This document shows, in pieces, positions 16,755-26,225 of a stretch of DNA of 64,000 bases. Under the pieces are notes generated by a model that saw only the letters and a list, made by a program, of their open reading frames with translations, had not been told where the DNA came from and searched no databases. Source of the DNA: Sporosarcina luteola. Lineage in GTDB: Bacteria > Bacillota > Bacilli > Bacillales_A > Planococcaceae. How positions within the stretch are numbered: the first letter of the stretch is position 1; every line of letters starts with the position of its first letter. The position numbers and the translations under genes are program-made. The stretch lies in contig NZ_JAMBNV010000001.1 in the NCBI RefSeq assembly GCF_023715245.1, positions 1,302,001 to 1,366,000 of the forward strand, given 5' to 3'.

Positions 16755-17210
16755 ATGAAGCCATTGGGGGAAGGGCAGTTTTATCTTGTAAGGGAAGATG
16801 TGCTGACGGAATCGATGTTGAAGATGCTGGAGGCGAAAAGGCTTCTGGCGAGCGGAGAGGAAAGGACAATCCAGGAAGCGACGAAGCGGGTCGGATTGTC
16901 CCGCAGCGCCTACTACAAATATAAGGACACCGTCTTCCCGTTCGAGTCGATCGCCCGGGAACGTGTTTTGACGATTTTCATTCAACTGGAGGATCGGAAA
17001 GGCTCGCTTGCAACGATTCTTCGGATCATTTCGGAAGCGAAATGCAATGTGCTGACGATTCACCAGACGATACCGGTGCAAGGTCGCGCGAATATTACAT
17101 TATCACTCGACGTTACTGAGATGCCGATCAAAATGGAGGAATTCATGCAGAAATTGAAAGCCCCGAATTTCATCGATTCCGTCCATTTGATCAGCTCGGG
17201 GGCTCTTTAA
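16755..17210 (+). CDS. pheB: ACT-domain protein PheB (UPF0735)
   Basis: A 151-residue protein with an N-terminal helix-turn-helix-like stretch (TIQEATKRVGLSRSAYYKYKD, about 38-57) and a C-terminal ACT domain (about 70-148) that usually binds an amino acid. The gene precedes pheA, as in B. subtilis, which suggests a regulatory role in phenylalanine supply; the biochemical role is not known. AAGGAGG precedes the ATG. Confidence 0.88.
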   Translation: MKPLGEGQFYLVREDVLTESMLKMLEAKRLLASGEERTIQEATKRVGLSRSAYYKYKDTVFPFESIARERVLTIFIQLEDRKGSLATILRIISEAKCNVLTIHQTIPVQGRANITLSLDVTEMPIKMEEFMQKLKAPNFIDSVHLISSGAL

Positions 17211-17249
17211 GTATTAAAAAACAGAGAGTAAGAAAATGGAGGATCTGGG

Positions 17250-18131
17250 ATGGGCGAAAAAAAATACAAGCCTACGGTCGCCTATTTGGGGCCGGAAGCA
17301 TCATTTACTCATGTTGCGGCAACTCATCTTTTTGGTACTGATGGTCTTGTACCACAACCGACAATACCTGATTGTATTGAAGCCGTTACAGATGGCTATG
17401 TCGCATATGCAATTGTGCCGCTTGAAAATGCATTGGAAGGCTCCGTGCCGATGACAATCGATTATTTGTTCCACGGAAGTGACCTGTTCATCAACGCGGA
17501 AATTTCAATACCGATTGAACAGCATCTGATGGTGAATGAAAAATGGAAGGATTCATTGGAACAGCTTGAATCAGTCCGTTCCCATCCACATGCACTTGCA
17601 CAGTGCCATAAATATCTGCAATACCATTACCGCCGTACGCCATTGATTCAGACAACATCGACTGCGGCGGCAGCAAAGTATATCTCCGAAAATCCGGATC
17701 TATGCATTGCCGCAATTGGAAATAGTTTGGCTGCTGAAAAATACGGCTTACATATCGCAGAAGAAAATATCCATGATTTTCATTTCAACCATACAAGGTT
17801 TGTTATCTTGTCATTACGGAAAGGGCAGTTGGAAAAGAACGACCATTCTGAATTGCCGAAAACGACTTTCATGGTCAAGTTGCCCGAGGACGACCGTTCA
17901 GGTGTGCTCCATCAAGTACTATCCGTTTTTGCATGGCGGAAGCTTAATTTAAGCAAAATTGAATCCAGGCCGATGAAAACCGGGTTGGGTAATTATTTTT
18001 TCATCATCGATGTAATGGAAAGTGAAGAGCATCCGATGATGAGAGGAGCGCTTGAAGAGCTTGCCGCACTCAACGTCACTGTACGATCTTTCGGCACGTA
18101 TTTCAGTTATGAACAAAGACCTTCACGCTAA
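17250..18131 (+). CDS. pheA: Prephenate dehydratase
   Basis: A 293-residue monofunctional PheA. The N-terminal catalytic part begins VAYLGPEASFTH and includes VPLENALEGSV and the TTSTAAAAKY and NHTRFVIL segments with the catalytic Thr region. The C-terminal ACT domain (about 205-285) carries KIESRP, the phenylalanine feedback motif. It converts prephenate to phenylpyruvate. The ATG follows TGGAGGATCTGGG. It is probably co-transcribed with pheB. Confidence 0.95.
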   Translation: MGEKKYKPTVAYLGPEASFTHVAATHLFGTDGLVPQPTIPDCIEAVTDGYVAYAIVPLENALEGSVPMTIDYLFHGSDLFINAEISIPIEQHLMVNEKWKDSLEQLESVRSHPHALAQCHKYLQYHYRRTPLIQTTSTAAAAKYISENPDLCIAAIGNSLAAEKYGLHIAEENIHDFHFNHTRFVILSLRKGQLEKNDHSELPKTTFMVKLPEDDRSGVLHQVLSVFAWRKLNLSKIESRPMKTGLGNYFFIIDVMESEEHPMMRGALEELAALNVTVRSFGTYFSYEQRPSR

Positions 18132-18152
18132 TCACAGTGTGAAGGCTTTTTC
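18120..18152 (+). terminator. Terminator after pheA
   Basis: CCTTCAC in the last codons of pheA pairs with GTGAAGG, followed by CTTTTTC. Confidence 0.75.
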
Positions 18153-18251
18153 ATGCAATCAGCAGTGCGGACATCGGTTTTTTGAATGAATAAACAAGCC
18201 ACTTCTACAATATACATACTAAGAGAGAGGGCGCCTTTGACAAATTTGCGT

Positions 18252-18279
18252 CACATAGACGGGCGTTCGTTCATACGAT
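18252..18279 (+). promoter_or_regulatory. Possible sigma-E-type promoter for the SafA-like gene
   Basis: CATACGAT matches the sigma-E -10 pattern at seven of eight positions and lies 14 bases after CACATA. B. subtilis safA is transcribed in the mother cell. The -35 match is poor. Confidence 0.28.
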
Positions 18280-18305
18280 GGATTGATGGAAGGGGGATTT
18301 TGTTA

Positions 18306-19427
18306 GTGGATGTCCATATTGTTGTAAAAGGGGATACGTTGTGGAAGATTGCACGCCAGTACGGTATCTCTTTTGATGAGTTGAAAAGGGTGAATGCCCA
18401 TCTGGCAAATCCGGATTATATCGTTCCGGGCATGAAGATTTTCCTGCCGAAGAAGAAGGCGGACCATATGCCGAGTCAGAAGGGGAAAGACAAGATGCCG
18501 GAGAAAGTTGCGCCGCAAACACAGGGAAAACCGAGCCCAATCCCATTGCCGAAGGAAAAAAATCAATTTGAAATGCCGAAGCCGCCATCCGTGCCGATGC
18601 AACCTATTCCAAGTGCACCTGTTCAGAAGCCGCCTGCTGCGATGACACCGCCGGCTGAACAACCGGTTCAACCTTTGCCGTCTGTACCGCCCTTACCGCC
18701 GATGCCGGCTCCTGTCCCGGTACCGCCAATGCAGATGCCGCAATTTTTTCAACCGATGATGCCGGTGCCTTGCGGATGGATGCCTATTTACGACGCGGAT
18801 TGTGCTCCGATGGCATTCCCGAGTTTTACACAACAACTACCTGCGGCCCCCGCTATGCCGCAACAGCTCATGCCGTCGCAAGAATTGCCGATGCCGCCTG
18901 CACGGCTCGGTGTGAAGCCGCCTTCAATTGACATGACCGAAGACCTTGATGAGTTCGATGAATCGCCGATTTATCCTGGTAGAGGTGCAGGAGCTTCTCC
19001 GCCATATCCAATTACAGGTTGGGAATTGATGGAGTCGCCAATTATGCCGGAAGAATCTCCGGAACAGCAGGTTCATTGCCCGCCTGAGCAAGGCTATGTA
19101 CCTCAAATGGTATCACCTGAATATCAAAACCCCTATGGGATGATGCAACCGACTCCGCAGCCGTTCCCATTCGGTTATCCATGTCCGCCAATGCAACAAC
19201 CAATGCATCACTGTGGTTGCGGTTGTCATTCGCAAGGATTCTACGGTGTGGCTCCAAGCGAGATGCAGCCGAATTACATGATGCCGATGCAAGTGAGCCC
19301 AATGCAAATGCAGCCGGCACAAATGTATCCGATGCAGATGAATCCGATGCCGATGAACCAGATGCAGATGAATCCGATGCAAATGCAACCATTTAACCCT
19401 ATGGACAATTACGGGTGCGGTTGCTGA
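18306..19427 (+). CDS. safA: SafA-like spore coat morphogenetic protein (LysM, Pro/Met/Gln-rich)
   Basis: The 373-residue product opens with one LysM domain (about residues 3-46: HIVVKGDTLWKIARQYG to PGMKIFLP). In SafA this binds the cortex and directs inner coat assembly on the spore surface. A low-complexity region rich in Pro, Met and Gln follows, ending in a Met-rich tail of NPMQM-like units, and has small Cys/His clusters (HHCGCGCH and the C-terminal YGCGC). GTG 18306 is chosen because SafA proteins begin directly with the LysM sequence; TTG 18300 behind AGGGGGA is an alternative. SpoVID shares a LysM but at its C-terminus, so SafA fits better. The adjacent kinase-like gene supports a coat role. 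Confidence 0.72.
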   Translation: MDVHIVVKGDTLWKIARQYGISFDELKRVNAHLANPDYIVPGMKIFLPKKKADHMPSQKGKDKMPEKVAPQTQGKPSPIPLPKEKNQFEMPKPPSVPMQPIPSAPVQKPPAAMTPPAEQPVQPLPSVPPLPPMPAPVPVPPMQMPQFFQPMMPVPCGWMPIYDADCAPMAFPSFTQQLPAAPAMPQQLMPSQELPMPPARLGVKPPSIDMTEDLDEFDESPIYPGRGAGASPPYPITGWELMESPIMPEESPEQQVHCPPEQGYVPQMVSPEYQNPYGMMQPTPQPFPFGYPCPPMQQPMHHCGCGCHSQGFYGVAPSEMQPNYMMPMQVSPMQMQPAQMYPMQMNPMPMNQMQMNPMQMQPFNPMDNYGCGC

Positions 19428-19434
19428 CCGGCGT

Positions 19435-20304
19435 ATGGCGCTGGAAAAGGAAATCCGGAAAATAAAAAAGAATGTCTGGAAGATGGTGGAAGGGGATGCG
19501 GCCTATTCTCTGAAAAGGTATACATCCCGATCGACAGCCGTGAAAGTGGAATATGTACACCGACAGCTGCAAGCAATCCGATTTCCGCACATTATGCCAG
19601 TAATTCCAACTGAAGATCCGTTATTCATCATGCAACCATGGATTGAAGGGACGAAAGCCGTAAACTTCAGGCGCAGGATTGATCGGACCGATTCATTAAC
19701 AGCACTTCAAGCATTGCACAGAACGAAGGAGCAGATCGATTGGGACGCCTCCCCTTATCTGCATAGATATCAGCTCCTGGATAAATGGCGGGAGAGATTG
19801 GATCGATTCATCGATCATCGTGATGTGTTGGGAAATTTCATACGGATACAAGCGATTGACGAAATCATCATGTATGGGGAGGAAGCCCTTCCTGTATTGA
19901 AGAAGAACTATCGTCAACTTTCAGGTCATACGCTCTTGCATGGAGATGTCGTCCATCACAACATTCTCCGTGATGGCAACGGGCTCATTCGTTTCATCGA
20001 TTTCGATCTTGCGTGTGCAGGGCCCCCCGGAACCGAGTTGGCGCTTTGGATGCACCGCGTCTTGCCGAATGTGTGTTATAATTTGGAGTTTCTTCTGGCG
20101 GAGCAATCATCTTTAAGCGATCTGGATGATGCTTCGATGTCCATGCTGCTTTATCCGAATGAATTGCTAAGGGAATGGCTGCACCTGTCGAGCATGCCGG
20201 AACCGAAGCAGGAAAGTCTTGCGAAGAAGCTCATCCCCTTTACGGAATATGCACTCTCTTCATGGCCGAAGCTATGGTATGATATAGAACGGAACATGAA
20301 GTAG
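19435..20304 (+). CDS. ysxE: YsxE-like aminoglycoside-phosphotransferase-fold protein
   Basis: A 289-residue protein with the APH/choline kinase fold. The Brenner-type catalytic loop is HGDVVHHNIL (near residue 168) and the metal motif is FIDFDLACAG. Relatives CotS, CotI, YutH and YsxE are spore coat-associated kinase-like proteins, and B. subtilis ysxE follows the LysM gene spoVID. The substrate is unknown. The gene begins seven bases after the SafA-like stop without a clear ribosome site, which suggests coupled translation. Confidence 0.72.
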   Translation: MALEKEIRKIKKNVWKMVEGDAAYSLKRYTSRSTAVKVEYVHRQLQAIRFPHIMPVIPTEDPLFIMQPWIEGTKAVNFRRRIDRTDSLTALQALHRTKEQIDWDASPYLHRYQLLDKWRERLDRFIDHRDVLGNFIRIQAIDEIIMYGEEALPVLKKNYRQLSGHTLLHGDVVHHNILRDGNGLIRFIDFDLACAGPPGTELALWMHRVLPNVCYNLEFLLAEQSSLSDLDDASMSMLLYPNELLREWLHLSSMPEPKQESLAKKLIPFTEYALSSWPKLWYDIERNMK

Positions 20305-20315
20305 GAGGATGCATA

Positions 20316-21038
20316 ATGGCTGGCCATTCAAAGTGGAAAAATATCCAGAACCGTAAAGGGGCGCAAGACGCAAAACGAGGTAAAATCTTTCAAAAGATGT
20401 CAAGGGAACTATATGTAGCGGCGAAATCAGGTGGCGGAGATCCTGAAATGAATCCCGCGCTCCGTCTAGCAATCGAGAAATCGAAAGGCTTCAACGTCCC
20501 AAATGATGTCATAAAGAGAGCAATCGATAAAGCGACCGGTACAGGTGCGGATGAAAACTATGAAGAAGTCGTCTATGAAGGATATGGACCTGGAGGAGTA
20601 GCGGTTCTTGTACAATGTCTGACAGAGAATCGAAACAGGACAGGGCCGAATATCCGTGTAGCTTTCAATAAAAACGGCGGCAGTTTAGGGGAAAGCGGTT
20701 CAGTTGGCTATCTTTTCAATCGTAAGGGACGTCTGTTCGTTGAGCGTACAGAGGAAACCGATGAAGAAGCGATTATGCTAGCTGCGCTTGAAGCGGGAGC
20801 TGAGGATATAGAGTCAACGGAAGACGGCTTCGAAATTATTACAGAACCCTCGAGCTTCATGGAAGTGAAGGAATCCCTTGAAGCTGAAGGACTTGAATTT
20901 ATTTCAGCAGAAGTTGACATGATTCCAACAATCTATACAGAATTACAAGGTGAAAACGCCGACCAATTCGAAAAAATGATTGAGGCATTGGAAGACGATG
21001 ATGACGTACAAAACATCTATCATAACGCAAGTGAATGA
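20316..21038 (+). CDS. yebC: YebC/PmpR (TACO1) family protein
   Basis: A 240-residue protein that begins MAGHSKWKNIQNRKGAQD, the family signature, and has the three-domain TACO1 layout with an acidic C-terminus. The family has been described both as transcriptional regulators and, more recently, as translation factors acting on ribosomes stalled at proline-rich sequence; sequence alone does not decide. TAGGAGG precedes the ATG. Confidence 0.92.
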   Translation: MAGHSKWKNIQNRKGAQDAKRGKIFQKMSRELYVAAKSGGGDPEMNPALRLAIEKSKGFNVPNDVIKRAIDKATGTGADENYEEVVYEGYGPGGVAVLVQCLTENRNRTGPNIRVAFNKNGGSLGESGSVGYLFNRKGRLFVERTEETDEEAIMLAALEAGAEDIESTEDGFEIITEPSSFMEVKESLEAEGLEFISAEVDMIPTIYTELQGENADQFEKMIEALEDDDDVQNIYHNASE

Positions 21039-21062
21039 GCCGCCTCGTCTGCGGCTTTTTTT
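21039..21062 (+). terminator. Terminator after yebC
   Basis: GCCGC and GCGGC pair around CTCGTCT and are followed by seven T residues. Confidence 0.85.
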
Positions 21063-21064
21063 AT

Positions 21065-21180
21065 TTGTCCAGCTCCGTGTGGCAGCATCTCGGGTCACTT
21101 CGATCTTGAAGCAAAAGGCAAAAAGCGCCTTTTGTCCAAGCCCTCCATCGCCTGTCGCAGCTAACCGCCACACTGCGCAT
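21065..21180. repeat. Structured interspersed repeat, type B, copy 2
   Basis: It shares TTGTCCA, GTGGCA, ATCTCGGGTCA, GCCTGTCGCAG and TAACCGCCAC with the copy at 16612, in the same order. The centre (AAAAGGC ... GCCTTTT hairpin) differs in sequence from copy 1 but keeps a hairpin, so pairing rather than sequence seems conserved. It sits directly behind the yebC terminator. Confidence 0.8.
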
Positions 21181-21221
21181 TTCGTTGACATCCACATCGA
21201 TAGGTAGAAAACGCGTTCGTA

Positions 21222-21230
21222 TGCTATAAT
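21222..21230 (+). promoter_or_regulatory. Extended -10 promoter of ruvA
   Basis: TGCTATAAT is a perfect extended -10. A consensus TTGACA at 21185-21190 is 34 bases away and cannot be its partner. Confidence 0.55.
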
Positions 21231-21258
21231 AGTTTCGATACTTTAGGGGGAGAATGTC

Positions 21259-21864
21259 TTGTACGATTATATTAAAGGAATAATTACACGGGTGACACCC
21301 GAATACATAACGCTTGAACAAGACGGCATCGGTTGGCAGATAATGACACCAAATCCATATGCCTTTCATCAGACGGATGAGATCCAGCAAGTGTTCACAT
21401 ATTTGCACGTCCGTGAAGATGTGCAATGGCTCCTCGGATTCAAGTCACTTGAACAGCGCGAACTGTTCAAGAAGCTCATCACTGTTTCCGGAATTGGTCC
21501 GAAAGGCGCGCTCGCCATATTGGCTAGCGGCATCCCTTCACAAGTTATTGGCGCAATCGAAAGGGAAGACGAAGCTTTTCTCGTACAGTTCCCGGGAGTC
21601 GGAAAGAAGACGGCTCGTCAAATGATCCTAGATTTAAAAGGAAAGCTGGGAGATTTATTCACAGAAATCGAAATGCCTGATACGGATGTAACATTACTTT
21701 CCATGGCTGAAAACGGCGCATTGGAAGAAGCGATCCTCGCCTTGCAGGCACTTGGTTATTCGCAGCGTGAATTGGCGAAAGTGAAAACGGACATGCAGAA
21801 GGAAGAGTTGGATACGGAAGGCTATATGAAGCTCGCATTACGTTTGCTTCTAAAACATAAATAA
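21259..21864 (+). CDS. ruvA: Holliday junction DNA helicase subunit RuvA
   Basis: The 201-residue RuvA has an N-terminal OB fold (MYDYIKGIITRVTPEY), a double helix-hairpin-helix region (about 70-135, with GIGPKGALAIL and FPGVGKKTARQ) and a C-terminal UBA-like domain (about 150-200) that contacts RuvB. It binds four-way junctions. Translation starts at TTG 21259 behind AGGGGGAG. Confidence 0.95.
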   Translation: MYDYIKGIITRVTPEYITLEQDGIGWQIMTPNPYAFHQTDEIQQVFTYLHVREDVQWLLGFKSLEQRELFKKLITVSGIGPKGALAILASGIPSQVIGAIEREDEAFLVQFPGVGKKTARQMILDLKGKLGDLFTEIEMPDTDVTLLSMAENGALEEAILALQALGYSQRELAKVKTDMQKEELDTEGYMKLALRLLLKHK

Positions 21865-21894
21865 CAATATACAAAGGAAGGAGGAGCGGCAGTC

Positions 21895-22899
21895 ATGGAA
21901 CGGGTCATTTCAAGTGAACAATCCAATTACGACGACAGTTTTGAACAATCTTTGCGGCCCCAGACGTTGCAGCAATACATTGGACAGGAGACCGTGAAGG
22001 ATAATCTCGGCATTTTTATCCAAGCCGCAAAAGGCAGGAGTGAAAGCCTTGACCATGTCCTATTATACGGTCCGCCTGGTCTAGGGAAAACGACGCTGGC
22101 GACCGTTATCGCAAATGAAATGGGCGTCAATGTAAAGATGACGAGCGGCCCGGCAATTGAAAGGCCAGGAGATCTGGCTGCCGTCGTTTCATCTTTGGAA
22201 CCGGGCGATGTCTTGTTCATAGATGAAATCCATCGGTTAAATCGATCGATTGAGGAAGTGCTCTATCCCGCGATGGAAGACTTTTGTCTAGATATCGTTG
22301 TCGGAAAAGGTCCTTCCGCAAAATCGATACGTCTCGACCTTCCGCCTTTTACGTTGATCGGAGCGACAACGAGGGCGGGTTCTTTATCCGCTCCGCTCCG
22401 TGACCGTTTTGGCGTGCCGCTCCGCCTTGAATATTACGGCGAAGGCCCGTTGAAAGAAATCGTCATCAGAAGCGCCAATCTATTTGATGTCAGCATAGAT
22501 GCAAATGCGGCGGTTGAAATCGCAAGGCGCTCGAGAGGAACGCCGAGGATTGCGAATCGCCTCCTGCGCCGGGTGCGGGATTACGCCCAAGTGCGAGGAG
22601 ACGGCAGCATCACAATGGATATCGCAAAAGAAGCGCTCGAAATGCTGCAAGTCGATTCACACGGTCTCGATCATATCGACCATAAACTGCTCATCAGCAT
22701 GATCGAACGGTTCCGAGGCGGTCCGGTCGGGATTGATACGATCGCCGCAAGCATTGGGGAAGAATCGATAACAATCGAGGACGTTTACGAACCTTACTTG
22801 CTGCAAATCGGTTTCCTCCAAAGGACCCCGCGCGGCAGGATTGCTACGCGTCTTGCTTATGACCACTTCGGTTATGCTGTGCCTGACATGCTTTCGTAG
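21895..22899 (+). CDS. ruvB: Holliday junction branch-migration ATPase RuvB
   Basis: A 334-residue AAA+ motor with Walker [11 protein letters not shown] (about 58-67), Walker [12 protein letters not shown], the sensor segment GATTRAG and a C-terminal winged helix. It drives branch migration with RuvA. GGAAGGAGGAG precedes the ATG, 30 bases after ruvA. Confidence 0.97.
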   Translation: MERVISSEQSNYDDSFEQSLRPQTLQQYIGQETVKDNLGIFIQAAKGRSESLDHVLLYGPPGLGKTTLATVIANEMGVNVKMTSGPAIERPGDLAAVVSSLEPGDVLFIDEIHRLNRSIEEVLYPAMEDFCLDIVVGKGPSAKSIRLDLPPFTLIGATTRAGSLSAPLRDRFGVPLRLEYYGEGPLKEIVIRSANLFDVSIDANAAVEIARRSRGTPRIANRLLRRVRDYAQVRGDGSITMDIAKEALEMLQVDSHGLDHIDHKLLISMIERFRGGPVGIDTIAASIGEESITIEDVYEPYLLQIGFLQRTPRGRIATRLAYDHFGYAVPDMLS

Positions 22900-22940
22900 G
22901 TTATTCAATACTTAAAATATAGAAGGAGTTCACCCGCATT

Positions 22941-23981
22941 ATGGATGTAAATGATTTTGATTTTGAATTGCCGGAAAGTCTCATTGCTCAAACGCCCCTC
23001 GCAGACCGGACTGCGAGCAGATTGATGGTTTTGGATAAAGTGACGGGCGACGTAAAGCATCGTCAGTTCCGTCAAATTGTGGATGAACTGCAGAAAGGTG
23101 ACGTCATCGTCCTGAACGATACACGAGTTCTGCCTGCCCGCTTGATTGGTACAAAAGAAGATACAGGCGCGTCGATAGAAGTGCTTCTGCTGAAGGAGAC
23201 GGGCTCGAACGAATGGGAGACGCTCGTAAAGCCTGCGAAGCGAGTGAAGGTAGGAACTGTCGTAACATTCGGGGATGGCAGGCTGGAAGCGGAATGCACT
23301 GAAATCCTGGAGCAAGGCGGTAGGATCTTCAAATTCCGCTATGAAGGCATTTTCTATGAAATACTCGAGTCCCTCGGACAGATGCCACTTCCTCCGTACA
23401 TTACAGAGACGCTTGACGATCAATCGCGTTATCAGACTGTCTTTGCAAAAGAGAGAGGTTCGGCCGCAGCACCTACTGCTGGACTTCATTTCACTGAAGA
23501 AATCCTTCAGGAAATCAAAGACAAAGGTGTCGGTGTCGAATTTATCACCCTGCATGTCGGCTTAGGAACATTCCGACCGGTCAGCGTAGATGTAATCGAA
23601 GAGCACACGATGCATTCAGAGTATTACCAAGTGACCGAACAGGCTGCGACAGCAATCAATGAAGCAAAAGCGAGAGGCGGCAACGTCATTGCGGTCGGAA
23701 CGACTTCTGCGCGGACGCTTGAGACGATCGCTTCGCAAAATGACGGGAAAATTATTCCGACGAGCGGTTGGACATCGATCTTCATCTATCCCGGGTATCG
23801 TTTCAGCATTCTCGACGGCATGTTGACAAATTTCCACTTGCCGAAATCGACATTGATCATGCTAATTTCAGCGCTGGCTTCACGCGAGCATGTACTAGCC
23901 GCCTATAAGGAAGCAGTACAGGAGAAATATCGCTTCTTCAGTTTTGGAGATGCGATGTTCATCAAGCCAAATGCAAAGTAA
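22941..23981 (+). CDS. queA: S-adenosylmethionine:tRNA ribosyltransferase-isomerase QueA
   Basis: A 346-residue QueA, beginning [19 protein letters not shown], with the family motifs [21 protein letters not shown] and [13 protein letters not shown]. It makes epoxyqueuosine from preQ1 at the wobble base of GUN-reading tRNAs. It forms a queuosine pair with tgt directly downstream. AGAAGGAG precedes the ATG with a rather long spacing of about 12. Confidence 0.96.
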   Translation: MDVNDFDFELPESLIAQTPLADRTASRLMVLDKVTGDVKHRQFRQIVDELQKGDVIVLNDTRVLPARLIGTKEDTGASIEVLLLKETGSNEWETLVKPAKRVKVGTVVTFGDGRLEAECTEILEQGGRIFKFRYEGIFYEILESLGQMPLPPYITETLDDQSRYQTVFAKERGSAAAPTAGLHFTEEILQEIKDKGVGVEFITLHVGLGTFRPVSVDVIEEHTMHSEYYQVTEQAATAINEAKARGGNVIAVGTTSARTLETIASQNDGKIIPTSGWTSIFIYPGYRFSILDGMLTNFHLPKSTLIMLISALASREHVLAAYKEAVQEKYRFFSFGDAMFIKPNAK

Positions 23982-24019
23982 AGGGATATATATTCCCAGA
24001 ATGGAAAGGATCGTATTAA

Positions 24020-25159
<1,140 letters not shown>

Positions 25160-25195
25160 ATCTTGTATAATAAACCGAGTAGAGGGGGGAATAAA

Positions 25196-25465
25196 ATGAA
25201 TGGTGATATGTTAGGTACGTTGCTTCCGATTATTGCAATGTTCGCAATCATGTGGTTCTTATTGATTCGACCTGCACAAAAAAGGCAAAAACAGACAAAG
25301 TCAATGCAAGAGAGTTTGAAGCGTGGCGATAAAGTCATTACAATCGGCGGTCTTCACGGCGTGATCGATGCTGTTGACGACACTTCCGTATTTTTGAAAG
25401 TCGCAGACGGCACAACTTTGCAATTCGATAGACAAGCTGTCGGTCGCGTTGTCGATGCATCTTAA
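25196..25465 (+). CDS. yajC: Preprotein translocase accessory subunit YajC
   Basis: An 89-residue protein with one N-terminal membrane helix (about 6-24) and a short cytoplasmic domain (GDKVITIGGLHGVIDAVDD). YajC associates with SecDF. ATG 25196 follows AGGGGGGAATAAA; the open frame extends 11 codons upstream without a ribosome site. Confidence 0.93.
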   Translation: MNGDMLGTLLPIIAMFAIMWFLLIRPAQKRQKQTKSMQESLKRGDKVITIGGLHGVIDAVDDTSVFLKVADGTTLQFDRQAVGRVVDAS

Positions 25466-25479
25466 TCACGTTTAAGTTC

Positions 25480-25525
25480 AAAGAGGCGGTTCCACAGTGA
25501 AGAAACTGTGAACCACCTCTTTTTC
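25480..25525 (+). terminator. Terminator after yajC
   Basis: A long interrupted stem AAAGAGGcGGTTcCACAGT / ACTGTGaACCaCCTCTTT is followed by TTTTTCG. Confidence 0.9.
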
Positions 25526-25583
25526 GTTTGCGTATATTCCTGATTGGGAAAAGGCATGCTTTCCCCATAAGGAGGGATACGTT

Positions 25584-26225
25584 ATGAATGATTTCATAAT
25601 CATCGGTTTCAGGACGATTTTCTTATATGTGTTCATTCTCATCATTCTCCGGATGATGGGAAAGCGGGAAGTTGGCGAATTGAGTGTCATCGATATTGTT
25701 GTATTTGTCATCATGGCGGAAGTCGTAGCGGTTGCATTGGAATCACCCGATAAGAAGTTGAGCCACTCAATCTTCCCGGTGCTTCTTCTGCTAGGCATCC
25801 AATTGCTCACTTCATTCCTATCTTTAAAGAGTAAAAAATTCCGGGATGTCGTCGATGGAGACCCTACGTTGATCATAGAAGATGGAGTGATCCAAGAAGA
25901 AGAAATGAGAAAGCAAAGATACAATTTGGATGATTTGTTCCAGCAGCTTCGTGAGCAGCAAATCGGATCCATAAAAGATGTCTCCTATGCCTATCTGGAG
26001 CCTTCAGGAAATTTGTCAGTTTTCACACACGAAAACACCCAGCCGGTTCTTGCCCTCATTTCAGATGGAGTCATCCAAAGCCGCCACGTCAAAATGGTCG
26101 GTAAATCGGAGGATTGGCTCGTTCAAGAGTTGAAAGAGCAAGGTGTGATTGACGTGGGACAAGTTTTTTATTGTTCCTTAGAAAAAGGGAAACTGCACTT
26201 CCAGTTAAAGAAAGGCTTTCAGTAA
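25584..26225 (+). CDS. DUF421 (YetF/YrbG-type) membrane protein
   Basis: A 213-residue protein with two to three N-terminal membrane helices (about 4-80), one bearing the family motif LRMMGKREVGELSVIDIVVF, and a C-terminal YetF alpha/beta domain. Relatives such as YetF and YrbG are sporulation-associated in Bacilli, some linked to germination, but the molecular role is not known. The stop codon lies within the 3' end of the convergent spoVB gene (7-base overlap). Confidence 0.82.
   Translation: MNDFIIIGFRTIFLYVFILIILRMMGKREVGELSVIDIVVFVIMAEVVAVALESPDKKLSHSIFPVLLLLGIQLLTSFLSLKSKKFRDVVDGDPTLIIEDGVIQEEEMRKQRYNLDDLFQQLREQQIGSIKDVSYAYLEPSGNLSVFTHENTQPVLALISDGVIQSRHVKMVGKSEDWLVQELKEQGVIDVGQVFYCSLEKGKLHFQLKKGFQ

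Noticed and set aside
16597-17081. Minus-strand open frames across the type B repeat and pheB
   Set aside because: They are antisense to the well-supported pheB gene or to repeat sequence and lack ribosome sites.
19042-19396. Several frames of 70-116 codons in the repetitive tail of the SafA-like gene, both strands
   Set aside because: Their repetitive products are alternate readings of the ATGCAAATG-type repeats; the LysM-led frame has a start and domain support.
21185-21190. TTGACA as -35 of the ruvA promoter
   Set aside because: It is 34 bases from the TATAAT at 21225.
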